This document shows positions 1 to 7,275 of a stretch of 8,204 nucleotides of DNA, in pieces (position 1 is the first letter of the stretch; each line of letters begins with the position of its first letter). This DNA is from Caldisericaceae bacterium (GTDB taxonomy: Bacteria > Calditrichota > Calditrichia > Calditrichales > Calditrichaceae). The notes under the pieces are model-generated. The model saw nothing but the letters and a program-made list of their open reading frames with translations, ran no database searches and was not told the DNA's origin. The translations under genes and the position numbers were made by a program. The stretch spans positions 1 to 8,204 of the forward strand of contig JAGHBR010000223.1 in NCBI GenBank assembly GCA_021160885.1, in the 5' to 3' direction.

Positions 1-3
1 GGC

Positions 4-32
4 TTGAATCAGCAATTTCCTTAAATTAAAAT
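4..32 (+). promoter_or_regulatory. possible sigma70-type promoter for lptF
   Basis: TTGAAT at 4-9 and TAAAAT at 27-32 are separated by 17 bp and lie just upstream of the lptF ribosome binding site. The -10 matches consensus at 5 of 6 positions and the -35 at 4 of 6. Transcription would start near 39-40, giving a leader of only about 20 nt. The stretch is AT-rich, so chance matches are likely. lptF could equally be read from a gene left of the window. Confidence 0.3.
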
Positions 33-58
33 CTAAATTTACAGGTGAACTAATTAAA

Positions 59-1531
59 ATGAAAATTTTGTACAGATACATTATTAAGGAACACATTGGC
101 CCTTTTGTGATGTCACTGGCCGTCATTATGTTCATTCTGCTGATGAATTTCCTGGTCAAGTACATCGGCCAAATCTTTGGCAAAGGTCTTTCTGCCTGGA
201 TCATATTCAAACTGATCGCCTTTAATCTGGCCTGGATGTTTGCTCTGGCGGTTCCCATGGCCACTCTGGTGGCTGTATTGATGGCTTTTGGCAGACTTTC
301 GGCTGACAACGAAATCACCATTCTAAAATCCAGTGGCATCAGTCTTTACCGCATCATTCGGCCTTCCTTGTACGCAGCCTTGGTCTTAACTCTGGCCATG
401 ATTATTTTTAACGATCGCATTTTACCGGAATCGAATCATCAGGCTAAACTGATGTTTCGCTCCATTCGCCAGAAAAAACCGACTTTGCAGTTGGAACCTA
501 GCATTTTTTACACGGTTGACCAGTACACTATTGTCGTCAATCGCATCGAAAAACCGCTGCCCGATGAATGGCTTGATCTTTCCAATTTATTGGGACCTGA
601 ATATCGCGGTAAACCAGAAACAGACCGCCTAGTGGATGTGACCATTTTTGATCAGAGTGATCCCAAAGCAGACATCACCATCACGGCTGAAGAAGGGTAC
701 ATGACCTATTCTGTGCAACGAAAAAGTCTCATTTTTACATTATTCCACGGAGAATTCCATAAAATGGACCGGCAAAAGACCACCGAATATGAACGTTCCA
801 TGTTCGAAAAACAGGTGGTTTACATTCCAGCCGAAGAGTTTGTTTTTGAAGAGCGTAAAGACACCGACCGCAGCGATCGAGAAATGACCATTGCCATGAT
901 GAAACGCAAGGTAGACTATTTTAAAAATCAGATTAAAATCCGTTTAAACAGATTTAGAGAAATCACTAACCAAAACATGAAAAATGTTGAAGACCTGATT
1001 GTACACAGCGACAGCGTAAAGGCAGGCAATGCTGATTCAATTTTAGCCCGACTGAGCGAAAACAACTGGAAAGCGGCCATTAATAAATCCAGACGTGTGA
1101 CGGATCGCTATTACCATCAGGCCAAGACCAACACGCAATTTATTGATATGCAACATCGCGCAATCAATAAATATTTGGTGGAAATTTACAAAAAATTTTC
1201 TATCCCTTTTGCCAGTATTGTTTTTGTATTAATTGGCGCGCCTTTGGGCATCAGAGCGCGTAAGGGGAGTATGGGCGTTGGTATCAGTTTGAGCATTGGT
1301 TTTTTCCTTCTGTACTGGGTATTTCTAATTGGCGGCGAAGACTTGGCAGATCGAAGGATCATCACGCCTTTCTGGGCCATGTGGGGGGCCAATATTCTGG
1401 TGGGCGCAGCCGGTGCTTACCTGACATGGAAAACTGTTAAGGAAACCTCTTTTATTGATTGGGATTACTGGCTGGCTAAATTAAAATTTTGGAAAAAAGA
1501 AAAAGGAAGCTCGGAAACAGAGGAACCCTGA
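59..1531 (+). CDS. lptF: LptF/LptG-family LPS export permease, long form (probable LptF)
   Basis: Inner-membrane subunit of the LptB2FG ABC transporter, which extracts lipopolysaccharide from the outer leaflet of the inner membrane and passes it to the periplasmic Lpt bridge. The 490-residue product has the family layout: three N-terminal membrane segments (about 14-33, 48-78, 101-118), a periplasmic beta-jellyroll region (from about 120), and three C-terminal segments (about 379-398, 404-425, 436-457). The loop at 79-95 (RLSADNEITILKSSGIS) matches the coupling helix that contacts LptB, with E85 at the conserved glutamate; GAPLG at 393-397 is also typical. It is about 120 residues longer than E. 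coli LptF. The extra length includes a charged, helix-predicting stretch at about 265-375 and a 30-residue basic/acidic cytoplasmic tail. The start is ATG at 59, with AGGTGA at 43-48 as ribosome binding site. It is probably co-transcribed with the paralogue downstream. The family is certain; F rather than G is inferred because the next gene looks more like LptG. Confidence 0.88.
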   Translation: MKILYRYIIKEHIGPFVMSLAVIMFILLMNFLVKYIGQIFGKGLSAWIIFKLIAFNLAWMFALAVPMATLVAVLMAFGRLSADNEITILKSSGISLYRIIRPSLYAALVLTLAMIIFNDRILPESNHQAKLMFRSIRQKKPTLQLEPSIFYTVDQYTIVVNRIEKPLPDEWLDLSNLLGPEYRGKPETDRLVDVTIFDQSDPKADITITAEEGYMTYSVQRKSLIFTLFHGEFHKMDRQKTTEYERSMFEKQVVYIPAEEFVFEERKDTDRSDREMTIAMMKRKVDYFKNQIKIRLNRFREITNQNMKNVEDLIVHSDSVKAGNADSILARLSENNWKAAINKSRRVTDRYYHQAKTNTQFIDMQHRAINKYLVEIYKKFSIPFASIVFVLIGAPLGIRARKGSMGVGISLSIGFFLLYWVFLIGGEDLADRRIITPFWAMWGANILVGAAGAYLTWKTVKETSFIDWDYWLAKLKFWKKEKGSSETEEP

Positions 1532-1627
1532 GCCTGAACGTCTTAAACTTGATCATTTTCGACATTAAAGATCAATCGGCGAGCTTTGGGGGCAAAAAGC
1601 CGCTTTACAAAAAGGAATCGTTAAAAC
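1532..1627 (+). other. lptF-lptG intergenic spacer with inverted repeat and RBS
   Basis: This 96 bp spacer holds no gene. TTGATC at 1549-1554 and GATCAA at 1570-1575 form a perfect 6-bp inverted repeat around a 15-nt AT-rich loop. AAAGGA at 1611-1616 is the likely ribosome binding site for the ATG at 1628. I see neither a terminator T-tract nor a convincing internal promoter, so read-through from lptF is the simplest reading. Confidence 0.4.
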
Positions 1628-2707
1628 ATGCTTAATGCACTGGATCGTTACGTATTAAAACAATTTTTAATTAATCTGCTCCTTGGCATCGTAGCCTGGA
1701 TTGTCATTTTTGTCATTGTTGATTTAATCGAAAATATCTCTCATTTTTTAGATCGTGGCGCTACGTTTTCGCAGATCTTTTTTTACTACTTTTATTACAT
1801 CCCTTATATCATCAGTCTGACCTTGCCGGTGGCCGTCTTGTTAAGCACCCTGTTCACGGTTTCAGCCATGGCCGTCAACAATGAGATTGCGGCTCAGCTT
1901 TCGGCTGGCATTAGCCTTTACAGAACTCTGCGTCCGCTATTCGTGGCAGCCTTACTGATCAGTATTCTGGCCTTCTTTTTTAATGAAATTACCGTACCCC
2001 AGGCCAATCAAAAACGGTATGATATTAAACGCTATCAGGTAGATAAGCAACCACGGCCACAGGCCCGTTCGCGTTCCAATGTCTTTCTACAAATTTCCAG
2101 AGACCAAACGCTGAGCGCCAAATTTTACAATGGCAGTAGCAATCGGGCAATCGAGGTTAGCATTAAAAAATTTAACGGGTCTGAACTGGTAGAACGGCTG
2201 GACGCTAAAAGTATGCAATGGCAGGACTCCACCTGGAAATTGTTAAATATTACCCTACGTTTATTTAAAGATCAACAAGAGATTTTGATACGCAAGCCCG
2301 ACACCGTTTTGACTGATCTACCGGTTGTTCCCGATGACCTGGCATTAGTACAGAAAAAGCCGGAAGAGATGAGCTACTCTGAATTGGTTCAATTTATTGA
2401 CGAATTAAAGGCTATTGGAGCCGATTCGCGTAAATGGGTGGTCGAAAAATACTTAAAAATATCCCTGCCTCTGGCTAATTTTATTGTGGTGCTATTGGGC
2501 GCGCCGCTGGCTTCCCGTAAACGGAAGGGCGGCATGGGCCTTAACTTTGGTTTAAGTTTGCTGATCAGTTTTACTTATTTTATCATCATCAGAGTCGGAC
2601 AGGTTTTAGGACATAATGGAAGTCTGCATCCTTTATTGGCCGCCTGGTTAGGAAATTTGGTCTTTTTACTGGCCGGAGCCATTGCCTTGTTAAAGGTGCG
2701 AAAGTAA
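1628..2707 (+). CDS. lptG: LptG-type LPS export permease
   Basis: Second transmembrane subunit of the LptB2FG lipopolysaccharide extractor in the inner membrane. The product is 359 residues, close to E. coli LptG (360), and opens with the LDRYVLKQF motif typical of LptG. Membrane segments lie at about 13-33, 52-80, 101-119, 277-296, 303-323 and 334-355. The loop between the second and third segments (NNEIAAQLSAGIS, 84-96) is the LptB-coupling helix, with E86 at the conserved acidic position. The periplasmic jellyroll spans about 125-270 and includes the family-typical VPQANQ at 123-128. GAPLA at 291-295 parallels GAPLG of the upstream gene, which marks the two as paralogues. The start ATG has AAAGGA 11 nt upstream. 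It is last in a two-gene cluster and faces rel convergently. LptB, LptC and LptA are not in the window. Confidence 0.9.
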   Translation: MLNALDRYVLKQFLINLLLGIVAWIVIFVIVDLIENISHFLDRGATFSQIFFYYFYYIPYIISLTLPVAVLLSTLFTVSAMAVNNEIAAQLSAGISLYRTLRPLFVAALLISILAFFFNEITVPQANQKRYDIKRYQVDKQPRPQARSRSNVFLQISRDQTLSAKFYNGSSNRAIEVSIKKFNGSELVERLDAKSMQWQDSTWKLLNITLRLFKDQQEILIRKPDTVLTDLPVVPDDLALVQKKPEEMSYSELVQFIDELKAIGADSRKWVVEKYLKISLPLANFIVVLLGAPLASRKRKGGMGLNFGLSLLISFTYFIIIRVGQVLGHNGSLHPLLAAWLGNLVFLLAGAIALLKVRK

Positions 2708-2730
2708 CTCCGGGTAAAGTAATCACACCA

Positions 2731-2958
2731 CTGGCGCTGGCGAGCTGGAGACAGCTCGGTAAGCTGCCGTACAATTTAAAGACTTATTTTAGCTCGCTGG
2801 TACTCACGACCGCTCAGAAAGCGGTCGCACACATTGTAACACGATTCTCTGCGTCGTTAATCCTATATAAACAAGCTTCATTTAACCTCGCTGTTAGTCT
2901 CGACCGCTTGGAAAGCGGTCGAACAAATTGTAGCACGACTCTCTGAATCGTAAATGCC
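2731..2958 (+). repeat. repeat run A: 2-3 copies of a ~92 bp two-hairpin intergenic repeat
   Basis: This region sits between convergent lptG and rel. Unit A1 (about 2775-2868) has stem CGACCGCT/AGCGGTCG at 2807-2827, then ATTGTAACACGA and a degenerate second hairpin (ACGA 2841-2844, TCGT 2854-2857) and TCGTTAATCC. Unit A2 (about 2873-2958) has the same 8-bp stem at 2901-2921 and a second hairpin, ACGACTCTCTGAATCGT, at 2935-2951. The actt/gctt landmark recurs at 2782 and 2875, a pitch of 93 bp. A more diverged unit A0 may precede them: a perfect 7-bp stem CGAGCTG/CAGCTCG with GAGA loop at 2741-2758, followed by GTACAATTTA. All share sequence and orientation with the runs near 6836-7594. No hairpin here is followed by a T-tract. 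No convincing gene lies in 2708-3017. Confidence 0.85.
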
Positions 2959-3017
2959 ATGCTGCGGTATTTGAATTGTTTTGAAAAACTTCCCTTTACC
3001 AGGTAAGCAACTATGGT

Positions 3018-5213
3018 TTATGCTTCAGCTTCAACAGAGGGAGAAATATCTTCGACACGTTCTACGGAGAAAACGCCATTGATTTTACGGATGGAATTAA
3101 TAACTTTGGTCAGGTGCTGTAAATTTTGTACTTCAATATCCAATAAACCCTTGGCGTACATGTCTTCCACATGAAAACTGGCATTAAAAATATTGATATC
3201 CTGTTTGGCAATGCAGGTGGTAATATCTTTTAAAAGGTTCTTACGATCCTCGCCAATGATGGACAATTGAACCTGAAATTTTTGTTCGCTTTCGGTATCC
3301 CATTCCACTTCGATGATGCGTTCTTTCTCTTTGTAAAGCTCCAGCATGTTCTTACAATCAGTACGGTGGATGGTAATTCCTCTTCCCCTTGTTAAATAAC
3401 CAATGATGCGATCTCCGGGCACCGGTTGGCAACAGCGGGCAAAAGAAATCAACATATCGTCCATGCCATGTACTTTGATACCCGAATCGCCACGAGCCCG
3501 TTTTAAGAACTTGACGAAAATACTCTCTTTTTTCGGTTTTTGTGGCTTTTCCGGAAAAAGTTTTCGTTCCAGGGTTTCGATTACAAATTCGCCACGCCCA
3601 ATAGCAATTTTTAAACTTTCAATATTTTGAAAACCGATTTTTGATAATACTTCCTTAATTTCTTCTGAATCTTCAGACAATTTGCATTTTTTCAAAAAGC
3701 GAGACAGGATTTCTTCACCCATTTTTAGCGTTTGAGCCATCTGCTCTTCACGCAGTACCTTACGAATACAATGACGCGCTTTGCTGGTTTTCACAAAAGA
3801 CAACCAGTCTTGATTAGGTTTCTGATTTTGCGAAGTAATAATTTCTACCTGCTGGCCGCTTTTCAATTCGGTTTTAAGAGGAACAATTTTACCATTAATT
3901 TTAGCCGCAATGCAATGATTTCCAACGCTAGTGTGTACCGCATAAGCAAAATCGACCGGTGTCGAGCCACGTGGCAACTTGAACAAATCGCCGCGCGGTG
4001 AAAAGACAAAGACCTCATCCTGGAAAAGATCAATTTTCAGATCTTCTAAAAAATCGCCAGGATCATTGTTGGAAATTTGCCGATCCAGCAATTCTTTAAT
4101 CCAATTTAAGCGGTCGTCAAAGCGCGTACGTTCCATAATTCCATGTTTGTAACGCCAGTGGGCAGCCACACCGTCTTCCGCCATAAAGTGCATTTCTTCA
4201 GTCCGAATTTGTATTTCCACCATTTTACCATCCGGTCCGATGATGGTCGTGTGCAATGACTGATAACCGTTTATTTTAGGCGTGGCAATGTAATCTTTAA
4301 AGCGGTCAGAAATGGGCATAAAAAGGCTGTGGACAATGCCTAACACATAGTAGCATTCTTCTAATCGCTTGACAATAATGCGGATGGCAAACAGATCGTA
4401 AATTTCTTCAAACGGTTTGTTACGCTGACGCATTTTATTGTAAATACTGTAAAACGATTTAGGCCGACCTAAAATGCGTGCTTCAATATTGTGCCCCTTT
4501 AATTCCTTCTCGATTGGTTCCTTAACGCGTTGAATGTAATACTCGCGCTCTTTTTTTGTCGCTCTTACCTTTCTTCTGATCTCTTTGTACGCTTTAGAAT
4601 CAAGATATTTTAATGAGAGATCTTCCAATTCGGTTTTAATACGCGAAATTCCCAAACGATGGGCCAATGGGGCGTACACATCCCTGGTTTCAATGGCAAT
4701 CCGCTCTTTTTTGGCGTCCGGCACAGAATCGAGTGTGCGCATGTTGTGCAGGCGGTCAGCAAATTTAATAATAATTACTCGAATGTCATCAACCATGGAG
4801 AGCAACATTTTACGAAAGGTTTCGGCCTGGCGCATCTCTTTGCTCTGGAAACGCAATCCGCCAATTTTCGTAACGCCATCAACCAAACGTGCAATACGCT
4901 CGCCAAAATTTTGTGATAAAAAATCTAAGGAAATATCGGTATCTTCAACTGTATCATGCAATAAAGCCGCAACTATGGTTGGCGAATCCATGTGTAAATC
5001 AACCAGAATGTGGGCTACCTGCAGGCAATGTTCAAAATACGGCTCGCCCGACTGGCGCCGTTGCCTGGCATGGGCTTCCAGGGCGACCTTATAGGCAAGC
5101 TGCAGTTGTTCTACGTCGGCATCAGAATCGTAGGCCTTGACATCCCGAATCAAATCCTCAATTTGAGGATCATAGGTTTTTCTTAATTTTGCTAATAAAG
5201 TCTTTTCATTCAT
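3018..5213 (-). CDS. rel: bifunctional (p)ppGpp synthetase/hydrolase, Rel/SpoT family
   Basis: Cytoplasmic stringent-response enzyme that makes (p)ppGpp from GTP/GDP and ATP and hydrolyses it back. The 731-residue product has the full long-RSH layout. The HD hydrolase domain (about 40-190) has H62, HDTVED at 86-91 and ADRLHNMRT at 152-160, all intact. The synthetase domain (about 240-355) has GRPKSFYSIYNKM (249-261), NGYQSLHT (315-322) and EIQIRT (333-338). A TGS domain follows at about 398-460, then a helical region, a CC/zinc-finger domain with C594, C595, H616 and C620, and a C-terminal ACT domain (about 647-720). The synthetase motif reads R-F-K-D at 304-307, the RxKD form of bifunctional Rel/SpoT enzymes rather than the ExDD form of synthetase-only RelA. 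With the intact HD site, both activities are predicted. The start ATG lies 6 bp after the dnaB stop, so the two genes are almost certainly one operon. Confidence 0.96.
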   Translation of the reverse strand: MNEKTLLAKLRKTYDPQIEDLIRDVKAYDSDADVEQLQLAYKVALEAHARQRRQSGEPYFEHCLQVAHILVDLHMDSPTIVAALLHDTVEDTDISLDFLSQNFGERIARLVDGVTKIGGLRFQSKEMRQAETFRKMLLSMVDDIRVIIIKFADRLHNMRTLDSVPDAKKERIAIETRDVYAPLAHRLGISRIKTELEDLSLKYLDSKAYKEIRRKVRATKKEREYYIQRVKEPIEKELKGHNIEARILGRPKSFYSIYNKMRQRNKPFEEIYDLFAIRIIVKRLEECYYVLGIVHSLFMPISDRFKDYIATPKINGYQSLHTTIIGPDGKMVEIQIRTEEMHFMAEDGVAAHWRYKHGIMERTRFDDRLNWIKELLDRQISNNDPGDFLEDLKIDLFQDEVFVFSPRGDLFKLPRGSTPVDFAYAVHTSVGNHCIAAKINGKIVPLKTELKSGQQVEIITSQNQKPNQDWLSFVKTSKARHCIRKVLREEQMAQTLKMGEEILSRFLKKCKLSEDSEEIKEVLSKIGFQNIESLKIAIGRGEFVIETLERKLFPEKPQKPKKESIFVKFLKRARGDSGIKVHGMDDMLISFARCCQPVPGDRIIGYLTRGRGITIHRTDCKNMLELYKEKERIIEVEWDTESEQKFQVQLSIIGEDRKNLLKDITTCIAKQDINIFNASFHVEDMYAKGLLDIEVQNLQHLTKVINSIRKINGVFSVERVEDISPSVEAEA

Positions 5214-5219
5214 AAGTAT

Positions 5220-6647
5220 TTAAAATGCAGAAATTGGTAAAGTACCCTCGTGTAAAATGTCTGGATCTGCAAATTTTCCATATTCTTTTAAAAAGGTTAA
5301 ACGAACCGTACCGGTTGGTCCGTTCCTCTGTTTTCCAATGATGATTTCGCACATGTTGTGTGTTGATTCACCAGTTTCTTCAAATTCCATGATACCGTAA
5401 TATTCGGGACGATAAACAAACATAACCACGTCGGCGTCCTGTTCAATGGAACCCGATTCACGTAAATCGGACAATTGCGGTTTTTTGGTCTTATCCCTTG
5501 TTTCAACGGCTCGTGAAAGCTGTGAAAGCGCCAGAACCGGCACATCAAGTTCTTTGGCAATGGCTTTTAAAGAGCGCGAAATATGGGTAATTTCCTGCTG
5601 GCGATTATCTCCTTTGCCTTCCATCAACTGTAAATAGTCCACCACTAACAATTGAATATTGTGTTCAGCTTTTAAACGCCTGGCCTTGGCTCTAAGTTCA
5701 AGTACATTCATGGCCGGAGTATCATCAATAAAGATGGGAGCAGTCATTAACTTAGAAGCATAGTCAGTTAAGCGTTTCATTTCGTCTTTGGAAAACTTAC
5801 CGGTACGTACACTCATAATGTTCACTTTTGCCTCAGTACACAACAGGCGCATGGCCAACGAATCGGAAGACATTTCCAGGCTAAAAATGCCCACCGGAAT
5901 GCCATGATCAATGGCCGCATTTCTTGCAATATTGAGAGCAAAAGCGGTTTTTCCCATACTGGGACGTCCGGCTAAAATGATCAGGTCCGAAGGCTGCAAA
6001 CCAGCGGTCAACTGATCCAACTTGGTGTAACCAGAAGGAACGCCGGTAACTCCCGCCTTGCTCGAATGATACAGTTGATCAATCCGCTCAAAAGTTCGCT
6101 TTACAATTGGCTTAATGGGATCAAACCCCTTCTTAAGCCGTTTTTCGGAAATTTCGAACACGTTTTGTTCTGCAAAATCCAGCAATTTATCAATCTCTTT
6201 TTCTTCAGAGTAAGCTTCGTTAATAATGACATTGCAGGTTTTAATCAGTAAACGGGTGAGCGCTTTATTTTTAACAATCTCGATGTGATATTGAATATTG
6301 GCTGAGGTAGGCGTGCTGTTGACAATTTCGGCCAGGTAAACATGACCGCCAATTTCATCCAACTTGCCCCATTGTTTCAGGATTTCGGCCACACTCAATA
6401 ATTCAATTTCAGCGTCCTGCTCAAACAGCTTTACCATGGCCCGAAAAACATATTCATGGCTTTTTTTGTAAAAATACTCCGGAAGTAAATTTTCAACTGC
6501 TAAGTTAACCGCATCTCGATCCAGAAACATGGCCCCCAAAACGGCCTGTTCTACCTCGATATTATGGGGCATGGCACGTACAGATTCTAAAGCGGTCAAT
6601 TGATCAGCCCGATTTTGCATTTTTTCTCTTTCACTATTAGGTGCCAA
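5220..6647 (-). CDS. dnaB: replicative DNA helicase DnaB
   Basis: Hexameric 5'-3' helicase that unwinds DNA at the replication fork and recruits primase. The 475-residue product has the N-terminal primase-interaction domain (about 28-130, opening MPHNIEVEQAVLGAMFL), a linker, and a RecA-like motor domain. Visible motifs are Walker A GRPSMGKT (227-234), catalytic glutamate E258 in FSLEM, Walker B LLVVDYLQL (333-341, D337), QLSR (376-379), LRESGSIEQDAD (395-406) and the K-x-R arginine-finger motif at K439/R441. Length is normal and there is no intein at the Walker A site, a common insertion point in DnaB. The start chosen is TTG at 6647 because GAGAGG lies 6 nt upstream. An in-frame ATG at codon 10 (6620) has only a weak purine-rich sequence before it and remains possible. 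It is followed after 6 bp by rel. Confidence 0.96.
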   Translation of the reverse strand: MAPNSEREKMQNRADQLTALESVRAMPHNIEVEQAVLGAMFLDRDAVNLAVENLLPEYFYKKSHEYVFRAMVKLFEQDAEIELLSVAEILKQWGKLDEIGGHVYLAEIVNSTPTSANIQYHIEIVKNKALTRLLIKTCNVIINEAYSEEKEIDKLLDFAEQNVFEISEKRLKKGFDPIKPIVKRTFERIDQLYHSSKAGVTGVPSGYTKLDQLTAGLQPSDLIILAGRPSMGKTAFALNIARNAAIDHGIPVGIFSLEMSSDSLAMRLLCTEAKVNIMSVRTGKFSKDEMKRLTDYASKLMTAPIFIDDTPAMNVLELRAKARRLKAEHNIQLLVVDYLQLMEGKGDNRQQEITHISRSLKAIAKELDVPVLALSQLSRAVETRDKTKKPQLSDLRESGSIEQDADVVMFVYRPEYYGIMEFEETGESTHNMCEIIIGKQRNGPTGTVRLTFLKEYGKFADPDILHEGTLPISAF

Positions 6648-6653
6648 CTTTTA

Positions 6654-6659
6654 CCTCTC
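6654..6659 (-). promoter_or_regulatory. dnaB ribosome binding site supporting a TTG start
   Basis: Read on the minus strand, GAGAGG lies 6 nt before the TTG at 6647-6645. This is standard Shine-Dalgarno spacing and favours TTG over the in-frame ATG at 6620. Confidence 0.6.
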
Positions 6660-6835
6660 AAACCTAATCAATGTTAATTTTTACGACAAATGAGTGATTA
6701 AAGGATAATCAAAAAATCACAAGACGTCAAGAAATTTTTTATTGAATTTAACACTTTTTGAACAGATTACACTTTTATTTTGATTTGCTAAACACTAAAA
6801 CCAAAACTTAATGATTTTTTATATCATACAGGTGA
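6660..6835. other. AT-rich dnaB upstream region without a gene
   Basis: About 175 bp of strongly AT-rich sequence between the dnaB start and the first repeat unit. It contains the dnaB promoter and leader. I find no open reading frame with a plausible start, no tRNA and no strong hairpin here. Confidence 0.6.
6702..6730 (-). promoter_or_regulatory. sigma70-like promoter for dnaB-rel
   Basis: On the minus strand, TTGACG (6730-6725, 5 of 6 consensus) and TATCCT (6707-6702, 4 of 6) are separated by exactly 17 bp. Transcription would begin near 6695, leaving about 36 nt to the ribosome binding site. It is the best promoter candidate seen ahead of dnaB and would drive dnaB and rel together. Confidence 0.55.
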
Positions 6836-7062
6836 GCTTTAATTGAGCTCGCTGGCGCTCGCACCCGCTCAGAGAGCGGCTACGTTGTTACATGACTCTC
6901 CGAGCCGTCAATCCCACACCAGCCGGGCTTATTTTGAGTTCGTTACTCTGGCGACCGCTTAGAAAGCGGTCGGACAAATTGTAACACGGCTCTCTGAGTC
7001 GTTAATCCCGCAAAGTGGAAATTAATTTAGCTTGCTACGCTCGCAGCCGCTCTGAGAGCGGT
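6836..7062 (+). repeat. repeat run B: two full units and a truncated third unit
   Basis: Unit B1 (6836-6920) has stem CCGCTC-AGA-GAGCGG at 6865-6879 and a second hairpin around TGACTCTCCGAG at 6892-6908. Unit B2 (6921-about 7012) has CGACCGCT/AGCGGTCG with loop TAGAA at 6952-6972, then ATTGTAACAC and a 7-bp stem ACGGCTC/GAGTCGT (one G-T pair) at 6986-7002, ending TTAATCCC. Unit B3 (about 7014-7062) has only the 5' half: the lead sequence AGCTTGCTACGCTCGC and the first hairpin CCGCTC-TGA-GAGCGG at 7047-7061. Sequence then departs from the repeat. The missing second half reappears at 7276. Spacing of the gctt/actt landmark is 91-92 bp. Same orientation as run A. No gene is evident. Confidence 0.88.
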
Positions 7063-7115
7063 GACTGCATTTTTTTCGACTTTGGTGGGTGATGTTGAAT
7101 AAATTCAGTTGTTTT

Positions 7116-7164
7116 ATCCCCCTTTTAATTCCCCCCTTAATAAGGGGGGAAAAGAAGGGGGGAT
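7116..7164. repeat. large imperfect G/C palindrome (hairpin)
   Basis: Two 23-nt arms (7116-7138 and 7142-7164) flank the loop AAT. The inner stem CCCCCCTT/AAGGGGGG is perfect, and the outer part (ATCCCCC...GGGGGGAT) pairs with a few mismatches. Read on the minus strand it translates as FSPLIKGGIKRG, a well-known spurious-peptide signature of a G-rich dispersed palindrome found in many unrelated bacteria. It is therefore more likely a mobile or dispersed repeat than a coding sequence. Confidence 0.8.
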
Positions 7165-7213
7165 CTTGTACTTTCCTCAAAAAAAGATTTTTCACCAAAC
7201 AAGCACATCTTGC

Positions 7214-7238
7214 TGTGGAAGGGCTTCTTATTTCCACA
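7214..7238. repeat. short inverted repeat in the insert
   Basis: TGTGGAA (7214-7220) and TTCCACA (7232-7238) form a perfect 7-bp stem with an 11-nt loop. The flanks are not T-rich enough to call a terminator. Confidence 0.45.
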
Positions 7239-7275
7239 TTAAAATTATCTCACTTTGGTTGAGGCTGATTTAGGT

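Larger units (their letters stand above)
7063..7275. other. ~213 bp insert splitting a repeat unit
   Basis: This segment is unlike the repeats and lies between the first half of unit B3 and the second half of unit C0. It carries a T7 run (7070-7076), the large G/C hairpin at 7116-7164 and a smaller hairpin at 7214-7238. ACTTTGGT occurs at 7079-7086 and again at 7252-7259, an 8-bp direct repeat near both ends. No transposase, no clear terminal inverted repeats and no convincing reading frame are visible. It may be a small non-autonomous element, but that is inference. Confidence 0.5.

Noticed and set aside
1..24. C-terminal end of an upstream gene (GLNQQFP then stop)
   Set aside because: Only seven codons are visible and other frames also run a short way; nothing identifies it.
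2589..2774. 61-codon minus-strand frame over the end of lptG
   Set aside because: Mostly antisense to the last lptG membrane segment, with no ribosome binding site and no recognisable protein.
4585..5094. 169-codon plus-strand frame opposite rel
   Set aside because: Fully antisense to the conserved HD hydrolase region of rel; its composition is explained by the complement of that gene.
6699..6707. DnaA-box-like TTATCC upstream of dnaB (minus strand)
   Set aside because: Only 6 of 9 positions match the DnaA box, it is single, and it overlaps the -10 element; no origin features surround it.
7047..7076. intrinsic terminator: hairpin of B3 followed by T7
   Set aside because: Eight bases separate the stem from the T run, too far for a standard terminator, and no gene on the plus strand ends nearby.
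7022..7237. 71-codon minus-strand reading frame with SPLIKGGIKRG
   Set aside because: It runs through half a repeat unit and the G/C palindrome. The peptide is a known by-product of that palindrome; there is no ribosome binding site or domain.
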